Under the pieces are notes generated by a model. It made no database searches and was not told the origin of the DNA. It saw nothing but the letters and a program-made list of their open reading frames with translations. Shown piece by piece: positions 36,999 through 45,864 of a DNA stretch of 64,000 nt. The position numbers and the translations under genes were made by a program. Source of the DNA: Pandoraea captiosa (lineage in GTDB: Bacteria; Pseudomonadota; Gammaproteobacteria; Burkholderiales; Burkholderiaceae); the NCBI RefSeq assembly GCF_902459775.1, contig NZ_CABPSQ010000002.1:744001-808000 (forward strand). The letters are read 5' to 3'. Every line of letters starts with the position of its first letter. Position 1 is the stretch's first letter.

Positions 36999-37695
36999 GC
37001 GGATTCCCGATGTTCTTGGAAGGCGACAACGGCGGCAAATCCCCCTTGGGGGCGGCGGCCGGCTTGCTCGCACCGGGCGGCGTTGCCTGCGCGCCGGTGG
37101 CGTTGCGCGGGGCGAGCGTTGCACGCACGCGCCCGTTCGGATTGTTGGGGTTGACCTGATCGGCCCCGCTGTTGGCGGTGTAGACCTCATTGTAGGTGTC
37201 GTACGTGATCACGCTGCCGTGAATCTCGTCGAGCACCTTCGTGCCGCCGGCCAGGCGCTTGAGCGTGGCCTGCGTCGTGAGCGTGGCGACTTCGGTCTTG
37301 CCGTTGTAATAGATGGTCTGGCCCCAGCCATCGATGTATTCGTCGACGCCGTCGCGCTTCTGGCGCATGTAGGCGAGCGGGCCGCCCGGCTTGTAATACG
37401 CCGTCGCGTACTGGTAGCCCTCCGGGTCCTGAGTCACTTCGACGCGGTCGGCCTTGAGGAGAATCGTCCCCTTGGTCATCGTCACGTTGCCCGTGAAGAT
37501 GTTGACCTGCTTGAGGTCGTCGTAGCTCATGTGATCCGACTCGATATTGAGCGGCTTGTCGCGGTCCGCGCGTTCGGCGTGGGCGAGCGGGGCGGCCAGC
37601 GCGCCGAGCACGGCGAAGGCGGCGGCCAGGGCACGCAGGGCGCGCAGGGCGCGCAGCGATAGGGATGCGGGTCGCAGGTGAAGGCGATCGGTCAT
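36991..37695 (-). CDS. lptA: LPS transport periplasmic protein LptA
   Basis: Periplasmic bridge protein carrying LPS from LptC to LptD. The 234-residue protein has a signal peptide (to about residue 41, ending [10 protein letters not shown]) that contains an [12 protein letters not shown] run coded by 9-base repeats, then the OstA beta-jellyroll: [39 protein letters not shown] and [17 protein letters not shown]. The C-terminus (after about residue 185) is a Pro/Ala/Gly-rich tail. It overlaps lptC by four bases (ATGA) and lptB by eight, so all three are coupled. Confidence 0.95.
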   Translation of the reverse strand: MTDRLHLRPASLSLRALRALRALAAAFAVLGALAAPLAHAERADRDKPLNIESDHMSYDDLKQVNIFTGNVTMTKGTILLKADRVEVTQDPEGYQYATAYYKPGGPLAYMRQKRDGVDEYIDGWGQTIYYNGKTEVATLTTQATLKRLAGGTKVLDEIHGSVITYDTYNEVYTANSGADQVNPNNPNGRVRATLAPRNATGAQATPPGASKPAAAPKGDLPPLSPSKNIGNPRE

Positions 37696-38414
37696 GGGGT
37701 CTTGGAGCCCTGTTTGGTCGGAGATGGCGCGCCGGGCGCGCTCGGCGAGTTCGTCGTGTTCGGTGCTGTCGGTGCGGCAGGCGCTTTCGGCGCGGCGGAC
37801 TGGCCCGCCGACGGCGGACGTTGGCCGCCCAGCTCCGCCGGCTGGATCGTGCCGTGGACATTGCCGAGCAATTGTACGGCGCGCGAGATGTTATTGAAAA
37901 TCATGCCGTCGCCATACATGACGGAGGCGCCGCGAAAGAGCTGCACGGGCTTCTCGGTACGCACGATGTCCTCGTTCACGAGCACCTGAAAGTGCTCCGA
38001 GAGGGCGCGCATTTCCGGATCTCGCGGTCCCGGCTGGCGCACCACGACCGCGTCGTCGTACAGATCGACGACGGACATGTCGGCGTTGAGCGTGCCGCGC
38101 TTGCTCGTGGCGGTCACCTCCGGCTGGTCCGGTGTGAACGCGCGCACGGCGGGCATCGTCATGGCCGTCGTCTGGTCGTCTTCGAAATGCGTCATGTGAA
38201 CGGAATTGACGCGGTACTGCGTGGTGCCGTTCGGCGACAGCATGGAGATCACCATGTCGTCGGCGTAGTAATCGGGGATGTGCTGCTTCACGTACGGCGC
38301 GCGATCGGCGTCCGACGGCAGCGTGCGTTGCACGAGCCAGTACGTGCCTGCCGCCAGACCCGCCAGGACGGCGATGGCGATCAGCGAAGACGGAGAGACG
38401 CGTTGAATGGCCAT
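37692..38414 (-). CDS. lptC: LPS export protein LptC
   Basis: Single-pass inner-membrane protein that passes LPS from LptBFG to LptA. The 240-residue protein has one N-terminal helix (about residues 8-28, SSLIAIAVLAGLAAGTYWLV) and the LptC domain with PDYYADDMVISMLSPNGTTQ, YRVNSVHMTHFEDDQTTAM and MYGDGMIFNNISRAVQLLG. The last ~55 residues are a Pro/Ala/Thr-rich tail absent from E. coli LptC. Its stop overlaps the lptA start by four bases; kdsC lies 24 bases upstream. Confidence 0.93.
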   Translation of the reverse strand: MAIQRVSPSSLIAIAVLAGLAAGTYWLVQRTLPSDADRAPYVKQHIPDYYADDMVISMLSPNGTTQYRVNSVHMTHFEDDQTTAMTMPAVRAFTPDQPEVTATSKRGTLNADMSVVDLYDDAVVVRQPGPRDPEMRALSEHFQVLVNEDIVRTEKPVQLFRGASVMYGDGMIFNNISRAVQLLGNVHGTIQPAELGGQRPPSAGQSAAPKAPAAPTAPNTTNSPSAPGAPSPTKQGSKTP

Positions 38415-38438
38415 GTGTGGATCGGCTCCCTCGTCGCG

Positions 38439-38993
38439 TCAGGCAAGGGCTTCGGCGAGCAGGGCGTCGTAACGCCCTTGCGCACGCAGGATGAAGTCGC
38501 ACATCTCGCGCACGGCGCCTTCGCCGCCGCGCAGGTGCGCGATCCAATGGCAGCGCGCCTTCACTTCGGCGTGCGCGTTGGCCGGGCAGGCAGCGAAGCC
38601 GACACGCGTGAGTACCGGCAAATCGGGCCAGTCGTCGCCGATATGACCGCACACATCGGCCGTGACGGACACTTTGGCGCACAGGTCTTCAAATGCGGCG
38701 CGCTTGTCCTGCACCCCCTGGTACACGTGGGCGACGCGCAGGTCCGCAGCGCGTTTGGCCACGATGTCCGACTGGCGTCCGGTGATGATGGCCGTCACGA
38801 TGCCCGCCTCGGCGAGCAACTTCAGGCCATGGCCGTCGAGCGAATCGAAGGTCTTGACGATTTCGCCCGTCGGGCCGTAACGCAAGCCGCCATCGGTGAG
38901 TACACCGTCGACGTCGAACACCATGACACGCAGGCGGGCAGCACGCTCGTTGGCGGCAGCTGCGTCGAAGGGGGCAATGCTGGAATGACTCAT
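38439..38993 (-). CDS. kdsC: 3-deoxy-D-manno-octulosonate 8-phosphate phosphatase
   Basis: Dephosphorylates Kdo-8-phosphate in Kdo synthesis for LPS. The 184-residue HAD phosphatase has motif I VFDVDGVLTDG with the nucleophilic Asp, FDSLDGHGLKLL, motif II TAIITGRQSD, and GDDWPDLPVL as motif III/IV. ATG 38993 is preferred; GTG 39008 would overlap the kdsD stop. With kdsD upstream and lptCAB downstream it makes a Kdo/LPS operon. Confidence 0.95.
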   Translation of the reverse strand: MSHSSIAPFDAAAANERAARLRVMVFDVDGVLTDGGLRYGPTGEIVKTFDSLDGHGLKLLAEAGIVTAIITGRQSDIVAKRAADLRVAHVYQGVQDKRAAFEDLCAKVSVTADVCGHIGDDWPDLPVLTRVGFAACPANAHAEVKARCHWIAHLRGGEGAVREMCDFILRAQGRYDALLAEALA

Positions 38994-39004
38994 GGGTGCG
39001 GGAC

Positions 39005-39985
39005 TCACACGACCTTGGCGGCGAACAGATCGTGGACATTGAGCGCACCGACGAGGCGGTCGTTTTCGGTCACGAGCAATTGCGTGATGCCGAAGCGCTC
39101 CATCAGTTCGGCGGCTTCGGCAGCCAGATGATCGGGGCCGATCGTGCGCGGGCCGGCCTTCATGACATCGGCCAGTTTCAGCGAAGTGAAATCGAGCGTA
39201 CGCTTGAACAGGCGGCGCAGATCGCCGTCGGTAAAGATGCCCACGACGCGATCGTCGGCGTCCACGATGGCCGTCATGCCGAGGCCCTTGGCGGTCATCT
39301 CGATCAGTGCATCGGAGAGGCTGGCGTCTGAGCTCACGCGGGGAATGGCGTCGCCGGTGCGCATCACGTCGCGCACGAAGGTCAGCAGACGCCGACCGAG
39401 CGCGCCGCCCGGATGCGAGCGGGCGAAGTCTTCGGCGCCGAAACCGCGCGCATCGAGCAGCGTGACGGCCAGCGCATCGCCGAGGGCGAGGGCCGCCGTG
39501 GTGCTGGCCGTAGGTGCGAGCCCCAGCGGGCAGGCTTCCTTTTCAACGTGCGCATCGAGGTGCACGTCGGACAGACGGCCCAGGCTGGAGGCGGCGTTGC
39601 CGGTCATGGCGATGAGCTTCGCGCCAATGCGCTTGATCATCGGCAGAATGCTCACCAACTCGCCGGTCTCGCCGGAGTTGGACAGGGCAACGACGACGTC
39701 GTCGGCGGTGATCATGCCCAAATCGCCATGGCTGGCTTCCGCCGGGTGAACGAAGAAGGCGGGGGTGCCGGTGCTGGCGAACGTGGCGGCGAGTTTGCGG
39801 CCGATATGACCCGACTTGCCCATCCCGGTGACGACCACTCTGCCCTTGCAGGCGAGCAGCAGCGAGACCGCTTCGAAGAAGCTGTCGTCGAGGTGCGCTG
39901 ACACGCGTTCGATGGCGTCGGCTTCAGTGCGCAACACCTCCCGGGCGACCTCTAGTGCCCGGCCTGGATTGATTTTCGCTATCAT
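39005..39985 (-). CDS. kdsD: D-arabinose 5-phosphate isomerase
   Basis: Interconverts ribulose 5-phosphate and arabinose 5-phosphate, the first step to Kdo. The 326-residue protein has a SIS sugar-isomerase domain (GRVVVTGMGKSGHIGRKLAATF, summarised by VVVTGMGKSGHIGRK; HPAEASHGDLGMI; ALSNSGETGELV) and two C-terminal CBS domains (VMRTGDAIPRVSSDA and VMKAGPRTIGPDHLA). First gene of the kdsD-kdsC-lptCAB-rpoN-hpf run; divergent from the antiporter gene at 40185. Confidence 0.96.
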   Translation of the reverse strand: MIAKINPGRALEVAREVLRTEADAIERVSAHLDDSFFEAVSLLLACKGRVVVTGMGKSGHIGRKLAATFASTGTPAFFVHPAEASHGDLGMITADDVVVALSNSGETGELVSILPMIKRIGAKLIAMTGNAASSLGRLSDVHLDAHVEKEACPLGLAPTASTTAALALGDALAVTLLDARGFGAEDFARSHPGGALGRRLLTFVRDVMRTGDAIPRVSSDASLSDALIEMTAKGLGMTAIVDADDRVVGIFTDGDLRRLFKRTLDFTSLKLADVMKAGPRTIGPDHLAAEAAELMERFGITQLLVTENDRLVGALNVHDLFAAKVV

Positions 39986-40184
39986 GCGCGGAGTATATCA
40001 AAACGGACGTGGCCTCGAAGGACAGCCGCGCCACGCCTGGCCCCGCGCCTTTCGGGACATCGCCTGAAGCGTTCCGGTTTCCGTCCCCCGGCCTGCGCCC
40101 GGACGTAATCTGGCATGGCCCTTGCATGACACCTGCAAGACAACGCATCTCGCCGACCCTGTTTCAGGAAACCGACCTTACCCG

Positions 40185-42167
40185 ATGGCATCGCCGCTCG
40201 AACTCACTCTCGTTCTGTTATTCGCCGCCTGCATCGGGGTGGTGCTGTTTCGCATGCTCCATCTGCCGCCGATGCTGGGTTATCTCAGTGTGGGCATCGT
40301 CATCGGCCCGCACGCGCTTGGTCTGGCGTCCGATTCGCAACGCGTGCAGTACCTCGCGGAGTTCGGCGTCGTCTTCCTGATGTTCTCGATCGGGATCGAG
40401 TTTTCCTTGCCGAAGCTCAAGAGCATGCGGCGAGTCGTGCTCGGACTTGGCGTTTCGCAGGTATTGGGAACGTTGCTCGTCGCCGTCGGGCTGGGCGCGC
40501 TCGTCAATCTGTTCTGGTCATTTTCCTGGCAGGCCTCGGTCGCGCTGGGCGGCGCACTGGCCATGTCCTCGACGGCCATCGTCACGAAGATGCTGGCCGA
40601 GCGGCTCGAACTCGAGACCGAACACGGACGCAACATCATGGGCGTGCTGCTGTTCCAGGATCTGGCGGTCGTGCCGTTGCTGATCGTGATTTCCGCACTC
40701 GGCGGCAACTCGAAGGCGCTGGTGCTGGCGCTCTCGCTCGCCGCCCTGAAAATCACGGGTGCGCTCGCGTTGCTGTTGTGGCTGGGGCAGAAGCTGGTCG
40801 GACGCTGGTTCCACATCGTTGCCGCGCGTCGCTCGCAAGAGCTCTTCATGCTCAACCTGCTGCTGCTGACGCTCGGGCTGGCCTACGTCACCGAGCATCT
40901 GGGCCTTTCCATGGCGCTGGGTGCGTTCATCGCGGGCATGCTGATCGCCGAGACACCGTATCGCCATCAGGTGGAAGACGACATCAAGCCGTTTCGCGAC
41001 GTGCTCCTCGGCCTGTTCTTCATCACCACGGGCATGCTGCTCAATCCGGGCATCGTGCTCAAGCAGCCGCTGCTCGTGCTGCTGTTCTTCGTCGGCCCAC
41101 TCGTGGTCAAATTCACGCTCATTGCCGGTCTGGCCCGCCTGTTCGGCAGTCCGCCGGGCACGGCGATCCGCACTGGTCTGGGGCTGGCCCAGGCGGGCGA
41201 ATTCGGTTTCGTGCTGCTCAATCTGGTGATCGACCGCAACCTGCTCGACCCGTCGCTGTCGCAGGCGGTGCTCGCCGGCATGCTGCTCTCCATGCTGTGT
41301 GCGCCGTTCCTGATCATCAACGCCGATCGCATCGCGCTGCGCTTCGTGGCCAACGAATGGATGATGCAGTCTTTGCAGATGACGAAAATCGCCACGCAGA
41401 GCATCAAGACTTCGGGGCACGTCATCATTTGCGGATACGGCCGATGCGGGCAGAACCTGGCGCGCATGCTCGAACAGGAAGGCATCGGTTACGTGGCGCT
41501 CGACCTCGACCCCGACCGGGTGATGGAGGCGGCGAGCTCGGGAGAGACCGTAGTGTTCGGCGATGCGGCCCGGCGCGAGGCGCTGGTGGCCGCCGGGATT
41601 CACCGGGCCGCCGGGATCGTGGTGACATACGACAGCACGCCGGCGGCGCTCAAGGTGCTGGCGCAGGTGCAGGCGCTGGAGCCGACATTGCCCGTCGTCG
41701 TGCGCACCGTGGACGACACGCATATCGACGACCTGATCGCCGCGGGGGCGACCGAGGTCGTGCCGGAGATCGTGGAGGGCAGTCTGATGCTGGCCTCGCA
41801 TGCCCTGGTGCTCATGGGGGTGCCGATGCGCCGCGTGTTGCGTCGCGTGGCGCAGGCCCGCAACGAGCGCTACAGCCTGTTGCGCGGCTACTTCCACGGG
41901 ATCGACGACGAGGACGAAGGCGGCGAGCGCGAGCAGGTGCGTCTGCAATCGGTGCCGCTCACGCTCAACGCCGATGCCGTCGGCCGCACGCTGGGCGAGT
42001 TGCGACTCGACAAGCTGGGCGTGACCGTGACCGCGATCCGCCGGCATGGCATCCGGGGCGTGGAGCCGGTGGCGGAGACCCGTCTGATGGCCGAGGACAT
42101 CGTCGTGCTGCGCGGATTGCCCGACAAGCTCGTCGAGGCCGAGATGCGGTTGCTGGGACGCGAGTAG
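40185..42167 (+). CDS. Monovalent cation:proton antiporter (KefB/YbaL type, CPA2)
   Basis: A 660-residue protein with an N-terminal Na+/H+-exchanger-like membrane domain of about 12 helices (residues 5-390; LHLPPMLGYLSVGIVIGPHA, GVLLFQDLAVVPLL with the acidic QD pair, GLAQAGEFGFVLL) and a cytoplasmic RCK/TrkA-N domain starting at GHVIICGYGRCGQNLARML (Rossmann GxGxxG), then a TrkA-C domain. This is the K+ efflux (Kef/YbaL) architecture; ligand gating is inferred from the family. ATG 40185 begins right at the first helix; the frame opens at 40122 but the added residues are not family-like. Divergent from kdsD. Confidence 0.92.
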   Translation: MASPLELTLVLLFAACIGVVLFRMLHLPPMLGYLSVGIVIGPHALGLASDSQRVQYLAEFGVVFLMFSIGIEFSLPKLKSMRRVVLGLGVSQVLGTLLVAVGLGALVNLFWSFSWQASVALGGALAMSSTAIVTKMLAERLELETEHGRNIMGVLLFQDLAVVPLLIVISALGGNSKALVLALSLAALKITGALALLLWLGQKLVGRWFHIVAARRSQELFMLNLLLLTLGLAYVTEHLGLSMALGAFIAGMLIAETPYRHQVEDDIKPFRDVLLGLFFITTGMLLNPGIVLKQPLLVLLFFVGPLVVKFTLIAGLARLFGSPPGTAIRTGLGLAQAGEFGFVLLNLVIDRNLLDPSLSQAVLAGMLLSMLCAPFLIINADRIALRFVANEWMMQSLQMTKIATQSIKTSGHVIICGYGRCGQNLARMLEQEGIGYVALDLDPDRVMEAASSGETVVFGDAARREALVAAGIHRAAGIVVTYDSTPAALKVLAQVQALEPTLPVVVRTVDDTHIDDLIAAGATEVVPEIVEGSLMLASHALVLMGVPMRRVLRRVAQARNERYSLLRGYFHGIDDEDEGGEREQVRLQSVPLTLNADAVGRTLGELRLDKLGVTVTAIRRHGIRGVEPVAETRLMAEDIVVLRGLPDKLVEAEMRLLGRE

Positions 42168-42195
42168 GGCGGTAGGGCGGGACGGGGACGGCAAT

Positions 42196-42283
42196 CGGGC
42201 GGAAAGCGGGCGGAAAGCGGGCAGAAAGCGGGCAGAAAGCGGGCAGAAAGCGGGCAGCACTCGGGCGGACAGCGCGCGGAAAT
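42196..42283 (+). repeat. 11-bp minisatellite between the Kef-type gene and apt
   Basis: About eight tandem copies of an 11-base unit, CGGGCRGAAAG. Copies 1-5 are nearly perfect (42196-42250: two with GG and three with CAG in the middle), and the last three drift (CGGGCAGCACT, CGGGCGGACAG, CGCGCGGAAAT). The unit length is close to one helical turn. It lies about 100 bases before the apt start codon. Confidence 0.92.
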
Positions 42284-42382
42284 CGGGGCGTCGCCAATGG
42301 ACTTGCCCGACGCGCAGGGGCCGGCCGGGCCTTTTTGGCATAATGTGGCGTGTTCCCTATCAGTACCCCACGAAGGATCCCC

Positions 42383-42934
42383 GTGCAGATCGACGAGTCC
42401 CCTGCCGCCTATATCAAGAGCCAGATCCGCACTGTCCCGGACTGGCCCGCGCCCGGCGTGCAGTTTCGCGACATCACGCCGTTGCTCAAGAACCCGCGCA
42501 CGTTGCGCGTGCTCATCGATGTGTTTGTGCATCGCTACATGGCGCAGCGCCCCGACTACATTGCCGGTCTCGACGCCCGAGGCTTCATTCTCGGCTCGAT
42601 CCTCGCGTATGAACTGAATATCGGATTCATCCCCATTCGCAAGAAGGGCAAGCTTCCGTATCAGACGGTCGCGGAAGAGTACGAGCTGGAGTACGGCAGC
42701 GCCACGGTCGAGATTCACGCCGACGCCTGCGGGCCCGGCGATCGCGTGTTGCTCATCGACGATCTGGTCGCCACGGGCGGCACGATGCTCGCGGGCAAGA
42801 AACTGCTGGAGCGACTGGGGGCCACCGTCATCGAAGGTGCGGCCATCGTCGACTTGCCGGAGCTTGGCGGTTCGCGTCTGATTCGCGATGCCGGTCTGGA
42901 TCTGTTCCTGCTTTGCTCTTTCGAAGGTCATTGA
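42383..42934 (+). CDS. apt: Adenine phosphoribosyltransferase
   Basis: Salvages adenine to AMP with PRPP. The 183-residue protein shows [20 protein letters not shown] at the N-terminus, [35 protein letters not shown], and the PRPP-binding motif [18 protein letters not shown]. Start GTG 42383 has AAGGAT about six bases upstream; an ATG at 42350 in the same frame would add residues without family match. The 11-bp repeat lies upstream. Confidence 0.96.
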   Translation: MQIDESPAAYIKSQIRTVPDWPAPGVQFRDITPLLKNPRTLRVLIDVFVHRYMAQRPDYIAGLDARGFILGSILAYELNIGFIPIRKKGKLPYQTVAEEYELEYGSATVEIHADACGPGDRVLLIDDLVATGGTMLAGKKLLERLGATVIEGAAIVDLPELGGSRLIRDAGLDLFLLCSFEGH

Positions 42935-43013
42935 GCCTGGCTGCGCGCCGCACGCATTCCCGCCGGTATCGTCGATTGACGACCACCGGCGATTTTCCGA
43001 ACCGGATATCCCG

Positions 43014-43628
43014 ATGCCCAATCTCTGGCTGTTTCTGCTGACTTCGGTCGCGATCACGCTCGCGCCGGGACCCGACAACATGCAGGTCATTGCGCGCGGC
43101 ATCGCGCAGGGGCGTCGCGCGGGGCTGGCTGCTGCGGCAGGCTTCACTTTCGGCTGCCTCTTCCATACGACGATTGCCGCGGTCGGTCTCGCCGCCGTGT
43201 TGCGCTCTTCGCCCTGGGCGTTCGAGACGATCAAGCTGGCCGGCGCGGCGTATCTCATCTGGATCGGCATCAAGGCCCTGCGCGCCCGTGGGGCGCTCGC
43301 TCTCGCGAACGACGCCACGCCGCAACCGCTGGGCGTCGTGTTCCGTCAGAGCGTGTTCGCCAACATGCTCAACCCGAAGGTCACGCTGTTTTTCCTCGTG
43401 TTTCTCCCGCAGTTCGTCAGCGCGAATGCGGCGCATCCGGGCTGGCAGATGTTGCTGCTCGGCCTCGTGTTCATGGCGCAGACCATCGTCGTGTTCAGCG
43501 CGTACGGCTGGTTCGCAGGCGTGCTGGGCACGTGGCTCAAGCGTCGGCCCGGCACCGGGCGCTGGCTCGACCGCGTGGCCGGGGCGATCTTCATCGGCCT
43601 GGGGTTGCGCGTCGCGCTTCAGGGGTGA
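43014..43628 (+). CDS. LysE/RhtB family exporter
   Basis: A 204-residue membrane protein with about six helices. ITLAPGPDNMQVIARGIAQG is the RhtB-type signature (PGPD), followed by GCLFHTTIAAVGLAAVLR and FANMLNPKVTLFFLVFLPQF. RhtB proteins export homoserine, threonine and related compounds; the substrate here cannot be told. The gene lies between apt and the DeoR regulator. It is distinct from the LysE/ArgO-type protein at 12972. Confidence 0.92.
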   Translation: MPNLWLFLLTSVAITLAPGPDNMQVIARGIAQGRRAGLAAAAGFTFGCLFHTTIAAVGLAAVLRSSPWAFETIKLAGAAYLIWIGIKALRARGALALANDATPQPLGVVFRQSVFANMLNPKVTLFFLVFLPQFVSANAAHPGWQMLLLGLVFMAQTIVVFSAYGWFAGVLGTWLKRRPGTGRWLDRVAGAIFIGLGLRVALQG

Positions 43629-43672
43629 GCGCTTCGCCAGAAAATTCGTAGTCCAACTGATATTGTCCGATC

Positions 43673-44428
43673 ATGCTCGCCGAACAACGCCAACAATACG
43701 TGCTCGAACAACTCGCCAAGACCGGCGCGCTCGCGATCAGCGACCTGGTGCGGGAACTGGGTGTCTCGCGCGAGACCGTGCGCCGCGACCTCAACACACT
43801 CGCCGCGCGCGGGTTGCTGCTCATGACGCACGGGGGAGCGCTGGCGGCCGATCGCAGCGAACCCGACTGGACGCTGCGCGAGAACGTCAATGCCGTGGGC
43901 AAACGCGCCATCGGCGTGCGCGCTGCGGAACTGGTGCCGGACGGTGCCTCGGTGATCATCGATTACGGCACGACGACGCGCGCGGTGGCTCAGGCGCTGC
44001 TCTCCAAGCATCGCCTGCGCATCTACACGAACGACTGGCAGATCGCGCGTTTGCTCGGCCGTCATCACGATAACCGGGTGACGCTGCTCGGCGGCGAGTT
44101 GCAGGACAACGAAGACGCGGTACAGGGGTGGGACGCCATCAACCAGATCGCGCAGTATCACGCGGACTTCGCCTTCATCGGCGTGGGCGGGGTGACCGAA
44201 GACGGTGGCATTACCGACTTCAACCGTGCCGCCGCCGAGTTGCGTGCGCGCATGCTGCTGTGTGCGAACGTTTCCGCCGTGGTGGCGGACCATACCAAGT
44301 TCGGACGTGTGACGCCCGTGCGCATCCGCCACTTCGAGGCCGCGCGCTATCTCATCAGCGACGCCGCGCCGCACAAGAGCATGCTCGCGCAGTTGCGCGC
44401 ACGCGGCCCGGAACTGCTGATCGCCTGA
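43673..44428 (+). CDS. DeoR/GlpR family transcriptional regulator
   Basis: A 251-residue regulator. The winged HTH is LAISDLVRELGVSRETVRRD followed by LNTLAARGLLLMTHGGA (residues about 20-57), and the DeoR C-terminal sensor fold has IIDYGTTTRAVAQALL, FAFIGVGGVTEDGGITDFN and ADHTKFGRV, which bind phosphorylated sugars in the family. It ends 509 bases before phnC on the same strand. A link to phosphonate or ribose-phosphate metabolism is plausible since C-P lyase makes phosphorylated ribose intermediates, but this is inference. Confidence 0.9.
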   Translation: MLAEQRQQYVLEQLAKTGALAISDLVRELGVSRETVRRDLNTLAARGLLLMTHGGALAADRSEPDWTLRENVNAVGKRAIGVRAAELVPDGASVIIDYGTTTRAVAQALLSKHRLRIYTNDWQIARLLGRHHDNRVTLLGGELQDNEDAVQGWDAINQIAQYHADFAFIGVGGVTEDGGITDFNRAAAELRARMLLCANVSAVVADHTKFGRVTPVRIRHFEAARYLISDAAPHKSMLAQLRARGPELLIA

Positions 44429-44459
44429 CGCTGCCGATCCCCGATCCAATGCCGTATTC

Positions 44460-44480
44460 GGCGCCTCGCCATGAGGCGCC
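44460..44480 (+). terminator. Hairpin after the DeoR-family gene
   Basis: Perfect 8-bp stem GGCGCCTC (44460-44467) with GAGGCGCC (44473-44480), loop GCCAT. It is 31 bases after the stop but lacks a U-run, so intrinsic termination is uncertain. Confidence 0.45.
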
Positions 44481-44774
44481 ACAGCACGCCACACGTCGCC
44501 ACGGCGGTGGCGGCCCTCACAAACGCACACGCCGTCCACGCCGTTGCGCGCGTCTTGCGCCACGGCCTTTGTCGTCGCTTTGCGTGCCGATGCGCTTTCG
44601 CCCGGACGCCGAAAAGATGTAGACAAAGTGGCGCTCGACCCTCGCGAGCGTCGTCGCGCGCCCCCGCTTCATTCAACCGTCACCCCCACGTCACAACGCC
44701 GCCGCCTGCGCCGATACCATCGCCAAATCGTTGACCCGACAGGGGTTTTCGTCGCTTCGGAAAAAGCTGATCGA

Positions 44775-44808
44775 TTGTCACCGTGTTGTCATCCAGTCTT
44801 TTTAGACT
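44775..44808 (+). promoter_or_regulatory. Pho box and -10 of the phnCDE promoter
   Basis: Direct 7-mers TTGTCAC (44775-44781) and TTGTCAT (44786-44792) separated by four bases reproduce the PhoB box (CTGTCAT-N4-CTGTCAC pattern, 6 of 7 in each half). Exactly 10 bases downstream lies the -10 hexamer TAGACT (44803-44808), the geometry of PhoB-activated promoters, where the box replaces the -35. Expected start about 44815. Confidence 0.85.
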
Positions 44809-44936
44809 GCGTTCACTTTTGGCACAAATTGCCACAAAACAGCTAGTCGAGCGATGCGAGCGACGCCGTCCCGTGACGGAATGGCGCAAGTGACGATGCA
44901 TCGGGACCGACCGGCGAACTGACTGACAGGTGAACC

Positions 44937-45806
44937 GTGGACGAAGCGATTCGAATCGAGCGACTGACCAAGACGTTCGGCAATGGGCGGCGAGCCCTCG
45001 ACGAAGTGGCGCTCAAGGTCATGCCGGGCGAAATGGTCGCCCTGATCGGTGCGTCGGGTTCAGGCAAATCGACCCTCATGCGTCACATCGCCGGCTTCGT
45101 GGCGGCCGATTCGCAGCCGGGCAGCATCGAGATTCTCGGTCGTCCGATTCAGCGCGACGGTCGCATCGTGCGAGAGGTCCGACAGATTCGTCGCGACATC
45201 GGCTTCGTCTTCCAGCAGTTCAACCTCGTGGGCCGTCTGCCGGTCATCACCAACGTGCTGACGGGCTTGCTCGCCCGAGTGCCGTTGTGGCGCAGCCTGA
45301 TGTTTCGCTTCACCTCCGCCGAGCGCCAGGCGGCGCTCGCGGCACTCGCCGAAGTCGGCATCGCCGACCTCGCATTCCAGCGCGCCAGCACGCTCTCGGG
45401 CGGTCAGCAGCAACGTGCGGCGTTGGCCCGCACGCTCGTGCAGGGTGCCAGGATCATTCTCGCAGACGAACCGATCGCCTCGCTCGATCCGGAGTCGGCG
45501 CGCAAGGTGATGGACATGCTCGCGCGCATGAATCGCGATCACAAGCTCACGGTCGTGGTCTCGCTGCATCAGGTGGATGTCGCCATGCGCTACTGCGTGC
45601 GCACGGTGGCGTTGCATCAGGGGCGTGTGGTGTACGACGGCCCGTCCTCGGCGCTGACACCGGACCTGCTTCGCCGTCTGTACGGCGTTCAGGCGAGCGA
45701 ATTGCTCAACGAAAACACCGACGCACCGGGAGGCGAGACCGCAGACGCCAGGCCCACGCAGGCCGAGGCGCCGTTCCTCACGTCGATGTCGCTCAGCCTT
45801 ACGTAA
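44937..45806 (+). CDS. phnC: Phosphonate ABC transporter ATP-binding protein
   Basis: ATPase of the phosphonate importer PhnCDE. The 289-residue protein has Walker [18 protein letters not shown] (about residues 38-54), Q-loop [19 protein letters not shown] (FNL-GR-PV is typical of PhnC), signature [15 protein letters not shown], Walker [16 protein letters not shown] and the H-loop VSLHQVDVA. The start is GTG 44937 with an AGGTGAACC leader. The ~40 residues after the ATPase domain are a variable tail. First gene after the Pho-box promoter; phnD follows after 58 bases. Confidence 0.96.
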   Translation: MDEAIRIERLTKTFGNGRRALDEVALKVMPGEMVALIGASGSGKSTLMRHIAGFVAADSQPGSIEILGRPIQRDGRIVREVRQIRRDIGFVFQQFNLVGRLPVITNVLTGLLARVPLWRSLMFRFTSAERQAALAALAEVGIADLAFQRASTLSGGQQQRAALARTLVQGARIILADEPIASLDPESARKVMDMLARMNRDHKLTVVVSLHQVDVAMRYCVRTVALHQGRVVYDGPSSALTPDLLRRLYGVQASELLNENTDAPGGETADARPTQAEAPFLTSMSLSLT

Positions 45807-45864
45807 TTCACCTACGTCTCACCTAAGCCTGAAACAGGCCTTAACTGACCAGGAGCTTGCTCTC

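Larger units (their letters stand above)
44429..44936 (+). other. Intergenic region between the DeoR gene and phnC
   Basis: A 508-base stretch. It holds a GC hairpin at 44460-44480, then about 290 bases where I see no gene (short frames lack ribosome sites and family features), the Pho-box promoter (44775-44808), and a leader of about 120 bases before phnC with no structure I can name. Confidence 0.6.

Noticed and set aside
44450-44622. A 57-codon frame between the DeoR gene and phnC
   Set aside because: No ribosome site, His/Arg-rich composition typical of random GC-rich frames, and it crosses a hairpin.
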